Source: Nocardioides marmotae
GTDB lineage: Bacteria > Actinomycetota > Actinomycetes > Propionibacteriales > Nocardioidaceae
Reading direction: 5' to 3'
Assembly: GCF_013177455.1 (NCBI RefSeq)
Contig: NZ_CP053660.1
Location: forward strand, 1,302,001-1,366,000
DNA: 64,000 nucleotides
A program made the translations under genes and the position numbers. Positions 16,082-25,810 of this stretch are shown piece by piece (the stretch's first letter is position 1; each line of letters opens with the position of its first letter). A model generated the notes under the pieces. It searched no databases. It was not told the origin of the DNA and worked only from the letters and a program-made list of their open reading frames with translations.

Positions 16082-16594
16082 ATGCGCGTGCACCTCGGTT
16101 CCGACCATGCCGGCCTCGAGCTCAAGGACCACCTGGTCGCCTGGTTGCGTGAGCACGGCCACGAGCCGGTGGACCACGGCCCGTTCGTCTACGACGCGCT
16201 CGACGACTACCCGGTGTTCTGCCTGCGCGCCGCCCAGGGCGTCGCGGCCGACCGCGCCGCGGGGGGCGACGCGCTGGGCGTGGTCATCGGCGGCTCGGGC
16301 AACGGCGAGCAGATGGCGGCCAACAAGGTGATCGGCGTGCGCTGCGCGCTGGTCTGGTCCGAGGAGACCGCGGTGCTGGCCCGCGAGCACAACGACGCCA
16401 ACGTGGTCTCGGTCGGCGGCCGGATGCACTCCCTGGAGGACATGACCCGCTTCGTCGAGGTCTTCCTCGGCACCGACTTCACCGGCGACGAGCGCCACGT
16501 GCGCCGGATCGGCCAGCTGGCCTCCTACGAGACCACCCGCGAGCTCCCGCCGCTGCCGGCGTCGGCGCAGGGTCACGACAGCAGCGATGCCTGA
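16082..16594 (+). CDS. rpiB: ribose-5-phosphate isomerase B
   Basis: Interconverts ribulose 5-phosphate and ribose 5-phosphate in the pentose phosphate pathway. 170 residues with the RpiB/LacAB fold: GSDHAGLELK at 6-15 binds the phosphate and the GGSGNGEQMAANK loop at 70-82 holds Glu76, the base used in actinobacterial RpiB in place of the E. coli Cys. REHNDANVVSVGGRM is also conserved. AGAGGATCGG precedes the ATG. Its last codons overlap the start of the glycosylase gene by 8 bp. Confidence 0.93.
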   Translation: MRVHLGSDHAGLELKDHLVAWLREHGHEPVDHGPFVYDALDDYPVFCLRAAQGVAADRAAGGDALGVVIGGSGNGEQMAANKVIGVRCALVWSEETAVLAREHNDANVVSVGGRMHSLEDMTRFVEVFLGTDFTGDERHVRRIGQLASYETTRELPPLPASAQGHDSSDA

Positions 16595-17429
16595 GGGGCA
16601 CACCCTCCACCGGCTCGCGCTGGACATCACCGACGCCTTCGCCGGCCACGTCGTGCGGGTCGGCAGCCCGCAGGGGCGCTTCGCGGAGTCCGCGGCGCTC
16701 GTGGACGGCCAGCTGCTCGAGGGCGCCGAGGCGTGGGGCAAGCACCTGTTCGTCGAGTTCCCCGCCGAGCGCTTCGTCCACGTCCACCTCGGTCTCTACG
16801 GCAAGCTCGACGTCCGCACCGGGGTCGAGGACGTGCCCGACCCGGTCGGCCAGGTCCGGATGCGCATCGTCCGCGCCGACGCGGCGGCGTACGCCGACCT
16901 CCGCGGCGCGACGACCTGCGAGCTGGTCACCGCCGCGCAGCGCGACCAGGTGGTCGCGCGCTCCGGCCCCGACCCGATCCGCCCCGACGCCGACCCCGAC
17001 CGCGCCTGGCAGCGCATCCGCCGCAGCCGCGCCCCGATCGGGGGCCTGCTGATGGACCAGACCGTGCTCGCCGGCGTCGGGAACGTCTACCGCGCCGAGG
17101 TGCTCTTCCGGCACCGGATGCACCCGCTGCGTCCCGGCAACACGCTGCGCCCCGGCCAGTGGCAGGCGATGTGGGAGGACCTCGTGGTGCTGATGGCCGA
17201 GGGGGTGCGCACCGGCCGGATCGACACCGTCCGCCCCGAGCACACGCCCGAGGCGATGGGCCGCCCGCCGCGCAAGGACGACCACGGCGGCGAGGTCTAC
17301 GTCTACCGCCGACACGGCCAGCCGTGCCTGGTGTGCGGGTCGAAGGTCCGCACCGACGTCCTCCAGGCACGCAACCTGTTCTGGTGCCCGCGTTGCCAGC
17401 CGACCTTCCGCTCGCGCGCCGTACAGTGA
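16587..17429 (+). CDS. nei: Fpg/Nei family DNA glycosylase (endonuclease VIII type)
   Basis: Base-excision repair enzyme that removes oxidised pyrimidines and nicks the abasic site. The N-terminus MPEGHTLHRLA has the Pro2-Glu3 catalytic pair, and MPEGHT rather than MPELPE points to the Nei2-like branch. A helix-two-turn-helix region (GGLLMDQTVLAGVGNVYRAE) and a C-terminal zinc finger (CLVCG and CPRCQ, about 246-271) follow. 280 residues is typical. Translation is probably coupled to rpiB through the 8-bp overlap. Confidence 0.9.
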   Translation: MPEGHTLHRLALDITDAFAGHVVRVGSPQGRFAESAALVDGQLLEGAEAWGKHLFVEFPAERFVHVHLGLYGKLDVRTGVEDVPDPVGQVRMRIVRADAAAYADLRGATTCELVTAAQRDQVVARSGPDPIRPDADPDRAWQRIRRSRAPIGGLLMDQTVLAGVGNVYRAEVLFRHRMHPLRPGNTLRPGQWQAMWEDLVVLMAEGVRTGRIDTVRPEHTPEAMGRPPRKDDHGGEVYVYRRHGQPCLVCGSKVRTDVLQARNLFWCPRCQPTFRSRAVQ

Positions 17430-17460
17430 CCCCGCCCCGACCCGACCCCGCGAGGCGACC

Positions 17461-18552
17461 ATGACGGCTGCGTACGACGCCCGGCGCGTCGTCTCTCGCC
17501 GCGCCCGCGTCGCCGCGCTGCGTCGCCGGGTCCCGCGGGAGACCCGGTGGGCGGTCGGGCTGGTGCTCGGCGGCGTCGTGCTGACCGCGCTGGTCGCGGC
17601 GTTCCCCGCGCAGATGCCGCTCGACGCGCTCATGCTGCCGCTGCTCCTCGGCAGCCTGGTGCTGGGCCCGCGCACGCTGCCGTGGTTCGTCATCGCCCTG
17701 ATGCTGCTGCTCACCGTCTCGCTGGCCGTGCAGGAGTCCATCGACGCTCGGGCCGTCGGCTCGGTGAGCATCCAGTTCGCGATGGGCTTCGTCGTGCTGC
17801 TGACCTCGTTCCGTCGCTCGCGGCTCGGCGTCGCGAACATGCTGGGCGAGTCGATGCTGGTCGACCTGCGCGACCGCATCCTCAACCAGGGCGGGGTGCC
17901 CTCGCTGCCGGCGGGGTGGCAGGTCGAGACCGCGCTGCGCTCGGCCGGCGGCACGCCCTTCGCCGGCGACTTCGTGGTCGCGACGCGTCCCGAGGGCACC
18001 CGCCGGCTGGAGGTCGTGGTCGTCGACGTCTCGGGCAAGGGGGAGCAGGCCGGCACCCGCGCGCTGCTGCTCTCCGGCGCGTTCGGCGGGCTGCTCGGCG
18101 CGCTGCCCCCCGACCGCTTCCTCCCCGCGGCCAACGCCTACCTGCTCCAGCAGGACTGGGAGGAGGGCTTCGCGACCGCCGTCCACCTCTCCCTCGACCT
18201 CGACACCGGCGCGTACGCCGTGCGCACCGCCGGCCACCCGCCGGCGGTCGTCCGGGCGGCCGGCAGCGGCCGCTGGTCGGTCCTCGCCAGCGACGGCCCG
18301 GTCCTCGGCCTCATCGACGAGGCGGTCTTCAACGCCTCCACCGGCCACCTGCAGACCGGCGACGCCCTGCTGCTCTACACCGACGGGATGGTCGAGGAGC
18401 CGCGGCGCGACATCGAGCTCGGCATCGACCGGATGCTGGGGGAGGCCGAGAGCCTGCTGCGCGGGGACTTCCGCGGCGCCGCCGACCGGCTGGTCGCGGC
18501 GCTCGGCGCGCGCGACGACGACAGCGCGATGGTCGTGGTCAACCGGCGCTGA
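17461..18552 (+). CDS. membrane PP2C/SpoIIE-type serine phosphatase
   Basis: A 363-residue protein with an N-terminal membrane region of about three or four TM helices (residues 28-120, for example WAVGLVLGGVVLTALVAAFP and FVIALMLLLTVSLAV) and a C-terminal SpoIIE/RsbU phosphatase domain. Metal-binding acidic residues are seen in VVVVDVSGKGEQAGTRA, LLLYTDGMVEEPR and DDDSAMVVV. Relatives dephosphorylate anti-anti-sigma factors in partner-switching pathways. No anti-sigma or STAS gene is adjacent. It is the last gene before the tRNAs. Confidence 0.85.
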   Translation: MTAAYDARRVVSRRARVAALRRRVPRETRWAVGLVLGGVVLTALVAAFPAQMPLDALMLPLLLGSLVLGPRTLPWFVIALMLLLTVSLAVQESIDARAVGSVSIQFAMGFVVLLTSFRRSRLGVANMLGESMLVDLRDRILNQGGVPSLPAGWQVETALRSAGGTPFAGDFVVATRPEGTRRLEVVVVDVSGKGEQAGTRALLLSGAFGGLLGALPPDRFLPAANAYLLQQDWEEGFATAVHLSLDLDTGAYAVRTAGHPPAVVRAAGSGRWSVLASDGPVLGLIDEAVFNASTGHLQTGDALLLYTDGMVEEPRRDIELGIDRMLGEAESLLRGDFRGAADRLVAALGARDDDSAMVVVNRR

Positions 18553-18688
18553 GCCGGTCGGCGCCAGGGTCACTCGCTCGTGCGGGCCCGCGGTTCGTGG
18601 GCCGGAGCCGTTTGGGAGCGGCCCGCGGCGGTGTGGCACGATGACCCGCGCAGGACTCAGGCGTGCTCGCATGCCCTGACGACGGCGC

Positions 18689-18759
18689 GCGGATGTAGCT
18701 CAATGGTAGAGCCCCAGTCTTCCAAACTGGCTACGCGGGTTCGATTCCCGTCATCCGCT
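18689..18759 (+). tRNA. tRNA-Gly (anticodon TCC)
   Basis: The cloverleaf is complete: acceptor stem GCGGATG/CATCCGC, D arm TAGCTCAATGGTAGA, anticodon stem CCAGT/ACTGG around loop CTTCCAA, and T arm GCGGGTTCGATTCCCGT. The discriminator base is T and CCA is not encoded. The anticodon TCC reads GGA and GGG glycine codons. Confidence 0.95.
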
Positions 18760-18796
18760 CTCAGGAGCCCGGCGGGACAACCGGTGGGCATCTTGG

Positions 18797-18869
18797 CGGG
18801 GCGTAGCGTAGTGGCTAGCGCGCCTGCTTTGGGAGCAGGAGACCGCAGGTTCGAGTCCTGTCGCCCCGA
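18797..18869 (+). tRNA. tRNA-Pro (anticodon TGG)
   Basis: Acceptor stem CGGGGCG/CGCCCCG, D arm with TAGTGGCTAGC, anticodon stem CCTGC/GCAGG around loop TTTGGGA, and T arm CGCAGGTTCGAGTCCTGTC. Discriminator A, no encoded CCA. It lies 37 bp after tRNA-Gly and 57 bp before tig, so one transcript may carry both tRNAs. Confidence 0.95.
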
Positions 18870-18926
18870 CGCACCAACCACCCTCACCGACCGGTGACCG
18901 AGACAACGATTGACAGGAGACAACCT

Positions 18927-20339
18927 GTGAAGAGCGCCGTCGAGACCTTGAGCCCGACCCGGGCCAAGCTGACCGTCGAGGTGCCCTTCGAGGAGCTCAA
19001 GCCGAGCCTCGACGCGGCGTACAAGAAGATCGCTCAGCAGATCAACGTCCCCGGCTTCCGCCGCGGCAAGGTGCCCCCGATGGTGATCGACCGCCAGGTC
19101 GGGCGCGGCGCCGTCCTCGACGAGGCGATCAACGACGTGCTGCCCAAGAAGTACGTCGCGGCGCTGGAGGAGAACTCGCTGAGCCCGCTGGCCCAGCCGG
19201 AGATCGAGGTCACCAAGTTCGAGGACAACGAGGTCCTCGAGTTCACCGCCGAGGTCGACATCCGCCCGCAGATCGAGCTGCCCTCCTACGAGGGCCTCGA
19301 GGCGAGCGTCGACGACGTCGAGGTCTCCGACGAGGACGTCGAGGAGCAGGTCAAGGCCCTGCGTGAGCGCTTCGCGACCCTGGTCGACGTCGAGCGCCCC
19401 GCCGCCGAGAACGACTTCGTCGTCCTCGACCTGCGGGCCACGCAGGACGGCGAGGTCGTCGACGGCGCCGAGGTCAGCGGCATGAGCTACCAGGTCGGTC
19501 GTGGCGGCATGATCGACGGTCTCGACGAGGCCCTCGAGGGCATGGCCGCCGGCGAGGAGAAGACCTTCACCACCCAGCTCGTGGGCGGCGACCTGGTCGG
19601 CCAGGAGGTCGAGGTCCAGGTCAAGGTCACCCAGGTCCAGCAGCAGGACCTCCCGGAGGCCGACGACGAGTTCGCCCAGCTCGCCTCGGAGTTCGACACC
19701 TTCGAGGAGCTGACCGCCGACGTGCGCGAGCGCCTGGGCCGCGGCAAGCGCCTGGAGCAGGCCGCCGAGGCCCGCGACGCCGTCCTCGAGGCGCTCCTGG
19801 AGAAGGTCGAGGTGCCGCTGCCCGAGGGCATCGTCACCGACGAGCTCAACGCCCGCCGCCAGAACATCGAGCAGCAGCTCACGTTCGCCGGCATCACGAT
19901 GGAGAAGTACCTCGAGGACGAGGGCCAGACCCAGGAGGAGTTCGAGGCCGACCTCGACCGCCGGGTCCGCGACGCCGTCGCCGCGCAGTTCCTCCTCGAC
20001 GAGATCGCGAAGAAGGAGGAGCTCGGCGTCGACCAGAACGAGCTCTCCCAGCACCTCGTGCGGCGCGCCCAGCAGTCCGGGCAGAACCCGCAGGAGTTCG
20101 CGAACCACATGTTCGAGCACAACCACATCCCCGAGCTCGTGCAGGAGATCCTGCGCGGCAAGGCGCTCGCGACGATCGTGGAGTCCGCGGTCGTCAAGGA
20201 CGCCTCGGGCAACGTGGTCGAGCTGAAGAACCTCCAGCCCGACGGCACGATCATGGAGGTCACCGAGGAGGCCGGCGAGGAGCCCGCCGCCGAGGAGCCC
20301 GCCGAGGCGACCGAGGAGGAGTCCTCCAAGGAGGACTGA
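18927..20339 (+). CDS. tig: trigger factor
   Basis: Ribosome-bound chaperone and peptidyl-prolyl isomerase that meets nascent chains at the exit tunnel. 470 residues from the GTG at 18927, preceded by AGGAGA seven bases upstream. The ribosome-binding signature GFRRGKVP is at 43-50. The FKBP-type domain lies at about 155-240 (ENDFVVLDLRATQDGEV through GLDEALEGMAAGEEKTF), followed by the helical C-terminal arms and an acidic Glu-rich tail (about 445-470). The in-frame ATG 11 codons upstream has no homology. Confidence 0.95.
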   Translation: MKSAVETLSPTRAKLTVEVPFEELKPSLDAAYKKIAQQINVPGFRRGKVPPMVIDRQVGRGAVLDEAINDVLPKKYVAALEENSLSPLAQPEIEVTKFEDNEVLEFTAEVDIRPQIELPSYEGLEASVDDVEVSDEDVEEQVKALRERFATLVDVERPAAENDFVVLDLRATQDGEVVDGAEVSGMSYQVGRGGMIDGLDEALEGMAAGEEKTFTTQLVGGDLVGQEVEVQVKVTQVQQQDLPEADDEFAQLASEFDTFEELTADVRERLGRGKRLEQAAEARDAVLEALLEKVEVPLPEGIVTDELNARRQNIEQQLTFAGITMEKYLEDEGQTQEEFEADLDRRVRDAVAAQFLLDEIAKKEELGVDQNELSQHLVRRAQQSGQNPQEFANHMFEHNHIPELVQEILRGKALATIVESAVVKDASGNVVELKNLQPDGTIMEVTEEAGEEPAAEEPAEATEEESSKED

Positions 20340-20352
20340 CCCCCCGACACCC

Positions 20353-20397
20353 CGATACCCGCTTGGGTGCACAGCTGTGCACTCAGGCGGGTATCGT
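20353..20397 (+). promoter_or_regulatory. palindromic promoter/operator of the lipase gene
   Basis: An interrupted palindrome with arms CGATACCCGC (20353-20362) and GCGGGTATCG (20387-20396) surrounds a perfect 16-bp palindrome GTGCACAGCTGTGCAC (20367-20382). TATCGT (20392-20397) inside the right arm is six bases before the ATG at 20404 and looks like the -10. The 16-mer then lies where a -35/spacer repressor site would be. The same hairpin could also terminate the tig transcript. Confidence 0.55.
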
Positions 20398-20403
20398 CGT
20401 TCC

Positions 20404-21603
20404 ATGGCCGCTGCGCGGAGTCCCGCTGCCCGGACCCGCGGCCCCGCCGCGGCCGGCCCCACCTACCTCGACGCGCTGTCGCTGCTGAGCGAGGTGGCCG
20501 ACGAGCTCGTGGTCGGCAGTGTCCGCGACACCCACGTCGCGTGGGCCGACCGGGTCGGCGGCGTCGTGCGCCGGGCGACCGGCGGCGCCTCGGTCGTGCC
20601 GGACCGGATCCACCGGGGGATCGCCACGGCGGTGTACGCCGGCGTCTCGGCCGGCCTGCGGGCCACCTCGGCCGGGCTGGACAAGGCGGCCGCGACGGGC
20701 GTGGGCCCGCGGCTCGAGGACGGTCCGCGCGGGCGGTTCGTGAGCTCGGCGGTCAACGGCCTGATCGGGGACCGGCTGGTGCGGGAGCGGCCGCAGATGG
20801 CGATCCCGATGGCGGTGCGCAGCGGCGGCCGCGACGTACCTCTCGACGCGCTGGCGGAGGCGTTCCCCGACGCGACCGGCCGGATCGTGGTCTTCCTGCA
20901 CGGCCTGTGCGAGAACGAGTCCTACTGGGGCTACGGCCGCGAGCGGACCGGCACGACGTACGGCGAGGCGCTCGCCGCCCGCGGCCGCACCCCGGTCTTC
21001 CTGCGCGCCAACACCGGGCTCGGCCTGCGCGAGAACGGCGTCGCGCTCTCCGCGCTGCTCCAGCGCCTGGTCGACGGCTGGCCGGTCGCGGTGCAGGAGG
21101 TCGCCCTCGTGGGGCACTCCCTGGGCGGCCTCGTGGTCCGGGCGGCCGGCGCGGTCGCGACCGCCGAGGAGCGGCCGTGGACCGACCGGGTCACCGAGGT
21201 GGTCACCCTGGGCACCCCGCACCTCGGGGCGCCGATCGCGTGGGGGATCGGGCACGGCAGCCGCGGGCTCGGCATGCTCCCCGAGACCGCGGCGTTCGGG
21301 AGGATCCTGGACTGGCGCTCGCTCGGGGTCCACGACCTCGTGGCGGGTCTGGCCGAGGACGTGCCGCCGCTGCCGCACGCCCGCTACCGGCTCGTCGCGG
21401 CCACGCTGACCCGCTCCCAGCGCCACCCGGTCGGCCACGTGGTCGGCGACCTGCTGGTGCGCCCGCGGTCGGCGTACGGGCGCGACCGGCGCGGGCGCAC
21501 GCTCTTCCCCGGCGGCGAGGTGCTGCACCTGGGGCGCGCCGACCACTTCGACCTGCTGAACCACCCCGAGGTGCATCGCGCCATGGAACGATGGCTCCCG
21601 TGA
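20404..21603 (+). CDS. alpha/beta hydrolase (PGAP1-like lipase)
   Basis: A 399-residue alpha/beta hydrolase resembling PGAP1/triacylglycerol lipase-like proteins. The N-terminal 150 residues are Ala/Gly/Arg-rich and helical. The oxyanion strand VVFLHGLCENESYWGY is near residues 163-178, the nucleophile elbow VGHSLGGLVVRAAG near 236-249, GTPHLGAP near 270, and a likely catalytic His in LGRADHFDLL near 380. No signal peptide is evident. Substrate unknown. The next gene starts inside its 3' end. Confidence 0.8.
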   Translation: MAAARSPAARTRGPAAAGPTYLDALSLLSEVADELVVGSVRDTHVAWADRVGGVVRRATGGASVVPDRIHRGIATAVYAGVSAGLRATSAGLDKAAATGVGPRLEDGPRGRFVSSAVNGLIGDRLVRERPQMAIPMAVRSGGRDVPLDALAEAFPDATGRIVVFLHGLCENESYWGYGRERTGTTYGEALAARGRTPVFLRANTGLGLRENGVALSALLQRLVDGWPVAVQEVALVGHSLGGLVVRAAGAVATAEERPWTDRVTEVVTLGTPHLGAPIAWGIGHGSRGLGMLPETAAFGRILDWRSLGVHDLVAGLAEDVPPLPHARYRLVAATLTRSQRHPVGHVVGDLLVRPRSAYGRDRRGRTLFPGGEVLHLGRADHFDLLNHPEVHRAMERWLP

Positions 21604-22115
21604 CCGCCTCGCCCTCGAGCCCTGCCGGCGAGCCCGGCCCGTCCGGTGCCCCCGACCGCGAGCTGCGCGCGGAGGCCGTCGTCGCGGCGCCGCCCGCCCG
21701 CGTGTGGGCGCTGCTGACCGACGTCGCCCAGATGCCGGCCCGGAGCCCGGAGCTGCTGCGGATGGTGCCCCTCAAGCGCGGCGGCCTGCGGGTCGGCCAG
21801 TGGTACCTCGGGCTCAACCGGCGCGGGCCCGCGGTGTGGCCCACCCGCAACGTCGTCGACGAGCTCGTCCCGGGCCGGGTCCTGGCGTGGACCACCACCT
21901 CGAGCGGCGCACGCTGGGTCTGGGAGCTCTCCCCGGCCGGGCCCGAGGGCCGCGCGACCCGCGTCGTCCACCGCCGCCCGGTCCCGCGCCGGCTGACGGT
22001 GGTCAGCAGGGTCTTCGCGCCGCTCGCCCTCGGCGGGTCGGCCGGCCACGCCGACGAGCTCGAGCAGGGCATGGCGCAGACCGTGGAGCGGCTCAAGGCG
22101 GCGGCCGAGGGCTGA
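21591..22115 (+). CDS. SRPBCC family protein (polyketide cyclase/START-like)
   Basis: A 174-residue protein with the Bet v1/START helix-grip fold: ELRAEAVVAAPPARVWALLTD, GLRVGQWYLG, RVLAWTTTSSGARWVWEL and a long C-terminal helix (ADELEQGMAQTVERLKAAAE). Such proteins bind hydrophobic ligands, and some act as cyclases. The ATG lies 13 bases before the lipase stop, so translation is coupled to the lipase and a joint lipid-related role is plausible. Confidence 0.8.
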   Translation: MAPVTASPSSPAGEPGPSGAPDRELRAEAVVAAPPARVWALLTDVAQMPARSPELLRMVPLKRGGLRVGQWYLGLNRRGPAVWPTRNVVDELVPGRVLAWTTTSSGARWVWELSPAGPEGRATRVVHRRPVPRRLTVVSRVFAPLALGGSAGHADELEQGMAQTVERLKAAAEG

Positions 22116-22128
22116 GCCGCCGGCCGAA

Positions 22129-22189
22129 ATCCGCTGTCGGCGAACAGTGGGGGACAAGCCGTGGAAGTGTCGGGGCAGCGGGCTAGGGT
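22129..22189 (+). promoter_or_regulatory. clpP1 promoter with ClgR-like box
   Basis: CGCTGTCGGCGAAC at 22132-22145 fits the core CGC-N5-GCG plus AAC of ClgR operators, the activator sites found upstream of actinobacterial clpP1P2. TAGGGT at 22184-22189 is seven bases before the GTG at 22197 and is a good -10 candidate. The box lies about 40-50 bases upstream of the -10, an activator-like position. Confidence 0.4.
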
Positions 22190-22196
22190 CATCGAC

Positions 22197-22838
22197 GTGA
22201 CCCAGAACCCCAGCCTCACCGGCGCCCCTGAGATGAACGGCGGCGCAGGCCTGAACGTCCTCGACGACCACATCTACCAGCGGCTGCTGCGCGAGCGGAT
22301 CGTGTTCCTCGGCTCGGAGGTCCGCGACCAGAACGCCAACGCGATCTGCGCCCAGCTGCTGCTGCTCTCGGCCGAGGACCCCGAGGCCGACATCTTCCTG
22401 CACATCAACAGCCCGGGTGGCTCCGTGGACGCCGGCATGGCGATCTACGACACCATGAACTACATCCCCAACGACGTCGCCACCGTCGGGATGGGCCTGG
22501 CCGCGTCGATGGGTCAGTTCCTGCTCTGCGCCGGCACCAAGGGCAAGCGCTACGCCCTGCCGCACGCGCGGATCATGATGCACCAGCCCTCCTCGGGGAT
22601 GGGCGGCTCGGCCTCGGACATCAAGATCCAGGCCCAGCAGTCGCTGCACATCAAGCAGGTCCTGCTCGACCTCATCGCCGAGCACACGGGTCAGTCCCGC
22701 GAGCAGGTCGAGGCCGACGCCGACCGTGACCGCTGGTTCACCGCCCAGCAGGCGATGGAGTACGGCCTGGTCGACCAGGTCGTGAAGTCCGCCCGCGACG
22801 CCGCCGACGAGGGCCGCCCGGCCCACCAGAAGGACTGA
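22197..22838 (+). CDS. clpP1: ATP-dependent Clp protease proteolytic subunit 1
   Basis: Serine protease subunit of the Clp machine, which in actinobacteria is a mixed ClpP1/ClpP2 tetradecamer. 213 residues from the GTG at 22197. An ATG at 22233 is an alternative, but the -10 seven bases upstream favours the GTG. The catalytic Ser is near 103 in [11 protein letters not shown], the His near 128 in MMHQPSSGM, and the Asp is in the DRDRWF helix region. [20 protein letters not shown] is conserved. Three bases separate its stop from the clpP2 start. Confidence 0.94.
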   Translation: MTQNPSLTGAPEMNGGAGLNVLDDHIYQRLLRERIVFLGSEVRDQNANAICAQLLLLSAEDPEADIFLHINSPGGSVDAGMAIYDTMNYIPNDVATVGMGLAASMGQFLLCAGTKGKRYALPHARIMMHQPSSGMGGSASDIKIQAQQSLHIKQVLLDLIAEHTGQSREQVEADADRDRWFTAQQAMEYGLVDQVVKSARDAADEGRPAHQKD

Positions 22839-22841
22839 CCC

Positions 22842-23456
22842 ATGAACTACTACATCCCGCAGTGGGAAGAGCGGACCTCCTACGGGTTCCGCCGGATCGA
22901 CCCCTACGCCAAGCTGTTCGAGGACCGGATCATCTACCTCGGCACGGCGATCTCCGACGACGTCGCGAACGCGGTCATCGCCCAGCTGATGTGCCTGGAG
23001 TCGATGAACCCCGACCAGGACGTGCAGATCTACATCAACAGCCCCGGTGGCTCCTTCACCGCGCTGACGGCGATCTACGACACGATGAACTTCATCAAGC
23101 CCGACGTGCAGACCGTGTGCATCGGCCAGGCCGCCTCGGCCGCCGCGATCCTCCTCGCGGCCGGGACCAAGGGCAAGCGCCTGGCGCTGCCCAACAGCCG
23201 GATCCTCATCCACCAGCCCTACACCGAGGGCACCTTCGGCCAGACCTCGGACATCGAGATCCAGGCCAACGAGATCCTGCGGATGCGCGAGCTCCTGGAG
23301 CGGATGATCAGCACCCACTCCGGCAAGGACATCGAGCAGGTCAGCCGCGACATCGAGCGCGACAAGATCCTCACCGCCGACCAGGCCCTCGACTACGGCC
23401 TGATCGACACCGTGGTGGTGTCCCGCAAGGCGACCCCGGCGCTTCTGCCGTCCTGA
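22842..23456 (+). CDS. clpP2: ATP-dependent Clp protease proteolytic subunit 2
   Basis: Second ClpP ring subunit, 204 residues. Catalytic Ser near 99 in GQAASAAAILLA and His near 123 in LIHQPYTEG, with YINSPGGSFTALTAIYDTMN before them. It begins right after clpP1 and is co-transcribed. In mycobacteria ClpP2 is the subunit that docks ClpX or ClpC1. Adjacent clpX fits this. Confidence 0.95.
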   Translation: MNYYIPQWEERTSYGFRRIDPYAKLFEDRIIYLGTAISDDVANAVIAQLMCLESMNPDQDVQIYINSPGGSFTALTAIYDTMNFIKPDVQTVCIGQAASAAAILLAAGTKGKRLALPNSRILIHQPYTEGTFGQTSDIEIQANEILRMRELLERMISTHSGKDIEQVSRDIERDKILTADQALDYGLIDTVVVSRKATPALLPS

Positions 23457-23462
23457 CGTGTC

Positions 23463-23499
23463 ACCCCGTGTCGGCGCCCTCGCGGGCCCGGCACGGGGT
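23463..23499 (+). terminator. hairpin between clpP2 and clpX
   Basis: ACCCCGTG (23463-23470) pairs with CACGGGGT (23492-23499), with a smaller GCCC/GGGC stem inside. There is no T run, so it may attenuate rather than fully stop transcription into clpX. Confidence 0.4.
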
Positions 23500-23542
23500 A
23501 CCGTCTCCTGAGTTTCAGCACTGTTGAGGAGGATGACCGGCC

Positions 23543-24826
<1,284 letters not shown>

Positions 24827-24892
24827 CCCAGGTCCCGGTGCAGGGGCGTGAACGACCCGGCGCCGCTCGACAGGTCCGACCTCGACCCGCAT

Positions 24893-24929
24893 GGCCCGAA
24901 CGGGCCGTGCGGGTCGGTCCGTTCGGACC
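24893..24929 (+). promoter_or_regulatory. two copies of a 14-bp box upstream of the first exported protein
   Basis: GGCCCGAACGGGCC (24893-24906, reverse orientation) and GGTCCGTTCGGACC (24916-24929) share the core GGYCCGTTCGGRCC and are 23 bp apart. A third copy precedes the next exported-protein gene at almost the same distance from its start. Together they look like a common operator or alternative-sigma element. Confidence 0.5.
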
Positions 24930-25023
24930 ATGTCGCGCGAGGCACGCCGCTCGTTGGGGAGTGGGGGCGGGCGGCAGCGTGCCGTGAGGGACGTGGAACG
25001 GAACGAGAGCAGGACGAGGGACA

Positions 25024-25701
25024 GTGCGGATCGACCACAAGCGACAGCTGACAGCCTTCGTCGCGGTGCTGCTGGTGGCGGCCGCGGTGGTGGTGACCGG
25101 GGCGCGCAGCGAGGCGGCGCGATCGGTCGTGCGCGCGGCCACGGTGCACGTCGTCGGCGGCGCGAGGCTGGCGCCGGAGCCCGTCGTCGGGGCGGTCGCC
25201 GAGCCCCCGGCGCCGGGGCGGACCGGCGAGCGGCGCGGTCCGGTGGACGTGGCCGCTGCCGACACCGCTGTTGACCCCGCTGCCGCCGCCGGCGACAGCA
25301 CCGCAGCCGCCACCGAGCAAGCGGCCCCACCCACCGAGCAGCGGGACCCTGCCCCAGGTCCGCGAGCCGACGACGCCCGGGACGGGGTGGGTCAGGGGCA
25401 CGGTCAGGGGCACGGTCCGGGTCACGGCGAAGGCCGCGGCCACGGCCAGAGCCGGGACCACGAGCACCCCGGGACCCCGCGGGACGACGAGACCCGCGGC
25501 GGTCGCGATCGGCAGGACGGGGCGCGCTCGCACGGCCCGGGTCGCGACCAGGGCCGCGCGCACGGCCCGGGCAAGGGGCGTGGCGCGGGGCACGCGCACC
25601 CGGGCCGCGGTCACGGCAAGGGCGACGGCGCCCGCCCTGGCCGGGGTCACGGGCACGGCCAGGGCGCCGGAGCGGGCCGGGGGCCGGGCAAACGTCGGTA
25701 G
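25024..25701 (+). CDS. exported Gly/His-rich low-complexity protein
   Basis: No recognised family. The 225-residue product has a signal or anchor helix ([19 protein letters not shown], 9-27), an Ala/Pro-rich spacer, then a C-terminal 110 residues dominated by Gly, His, Arg, Asp and Pro with [17 protein letters not shown] dipeptide repeats. The density of His suggests metal binding outside the membrane, but that is inference. A GTG start is preceded by GGACGAGGGACA. The N-terminus and upstream DNA resemble those of the next gene, so the two are probably an old duplication with diverged tails. Confidence 0.65.
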   Translation: MRIDHKRQLTAFVAVLLVAAAVVVTGARSEAARSVVRAATVHVVGGARLAPEPVVGAVAEPPAPGRTGERRGPVDVAAADTAVDPAAAAGDSTAAATEQAAPPTEQRDPAPGPRADDARDGVGQGHGQGHGPGHGEGRGHGQSRDHEHPGTPRDDETRGGRDRQDGARSHGPGRDQGRAHGPGKGRGAGHAHPGRGHGKGDGARPGRGHGHGQGAGAGRGPGKRR

Positions 25702-25713
25702 TCCGTTCGGGCC
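25700..25713 (+). promoter_or_regulatory. third copy of the 14-bp box
   Basis: AGTCCGTTCGGGCC, followed by ATTGTG, overlaps the stop codon of the first exported protein and lies about 110 bases before the start of the second, matching the 107-base distance of the copy at 24916. Confidence 0.5.
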
Positions 25714-25810
25714 ATTGTGCTCTGGCGATGCGGCGCGCACGCTCGTCCTGAGGGAGACTTGTCCAGACAACCGCACCACTCCTGATTCGGGCAGGAAGGG
25801 GAGACGTCCC

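Noticed and set aside
24849..25051. Small plus-strand frames before the first exported protein
   Set aside because: Their translations are produced by the palindromic boxes and G-rich spacer; no ribosome-binding site or homology.
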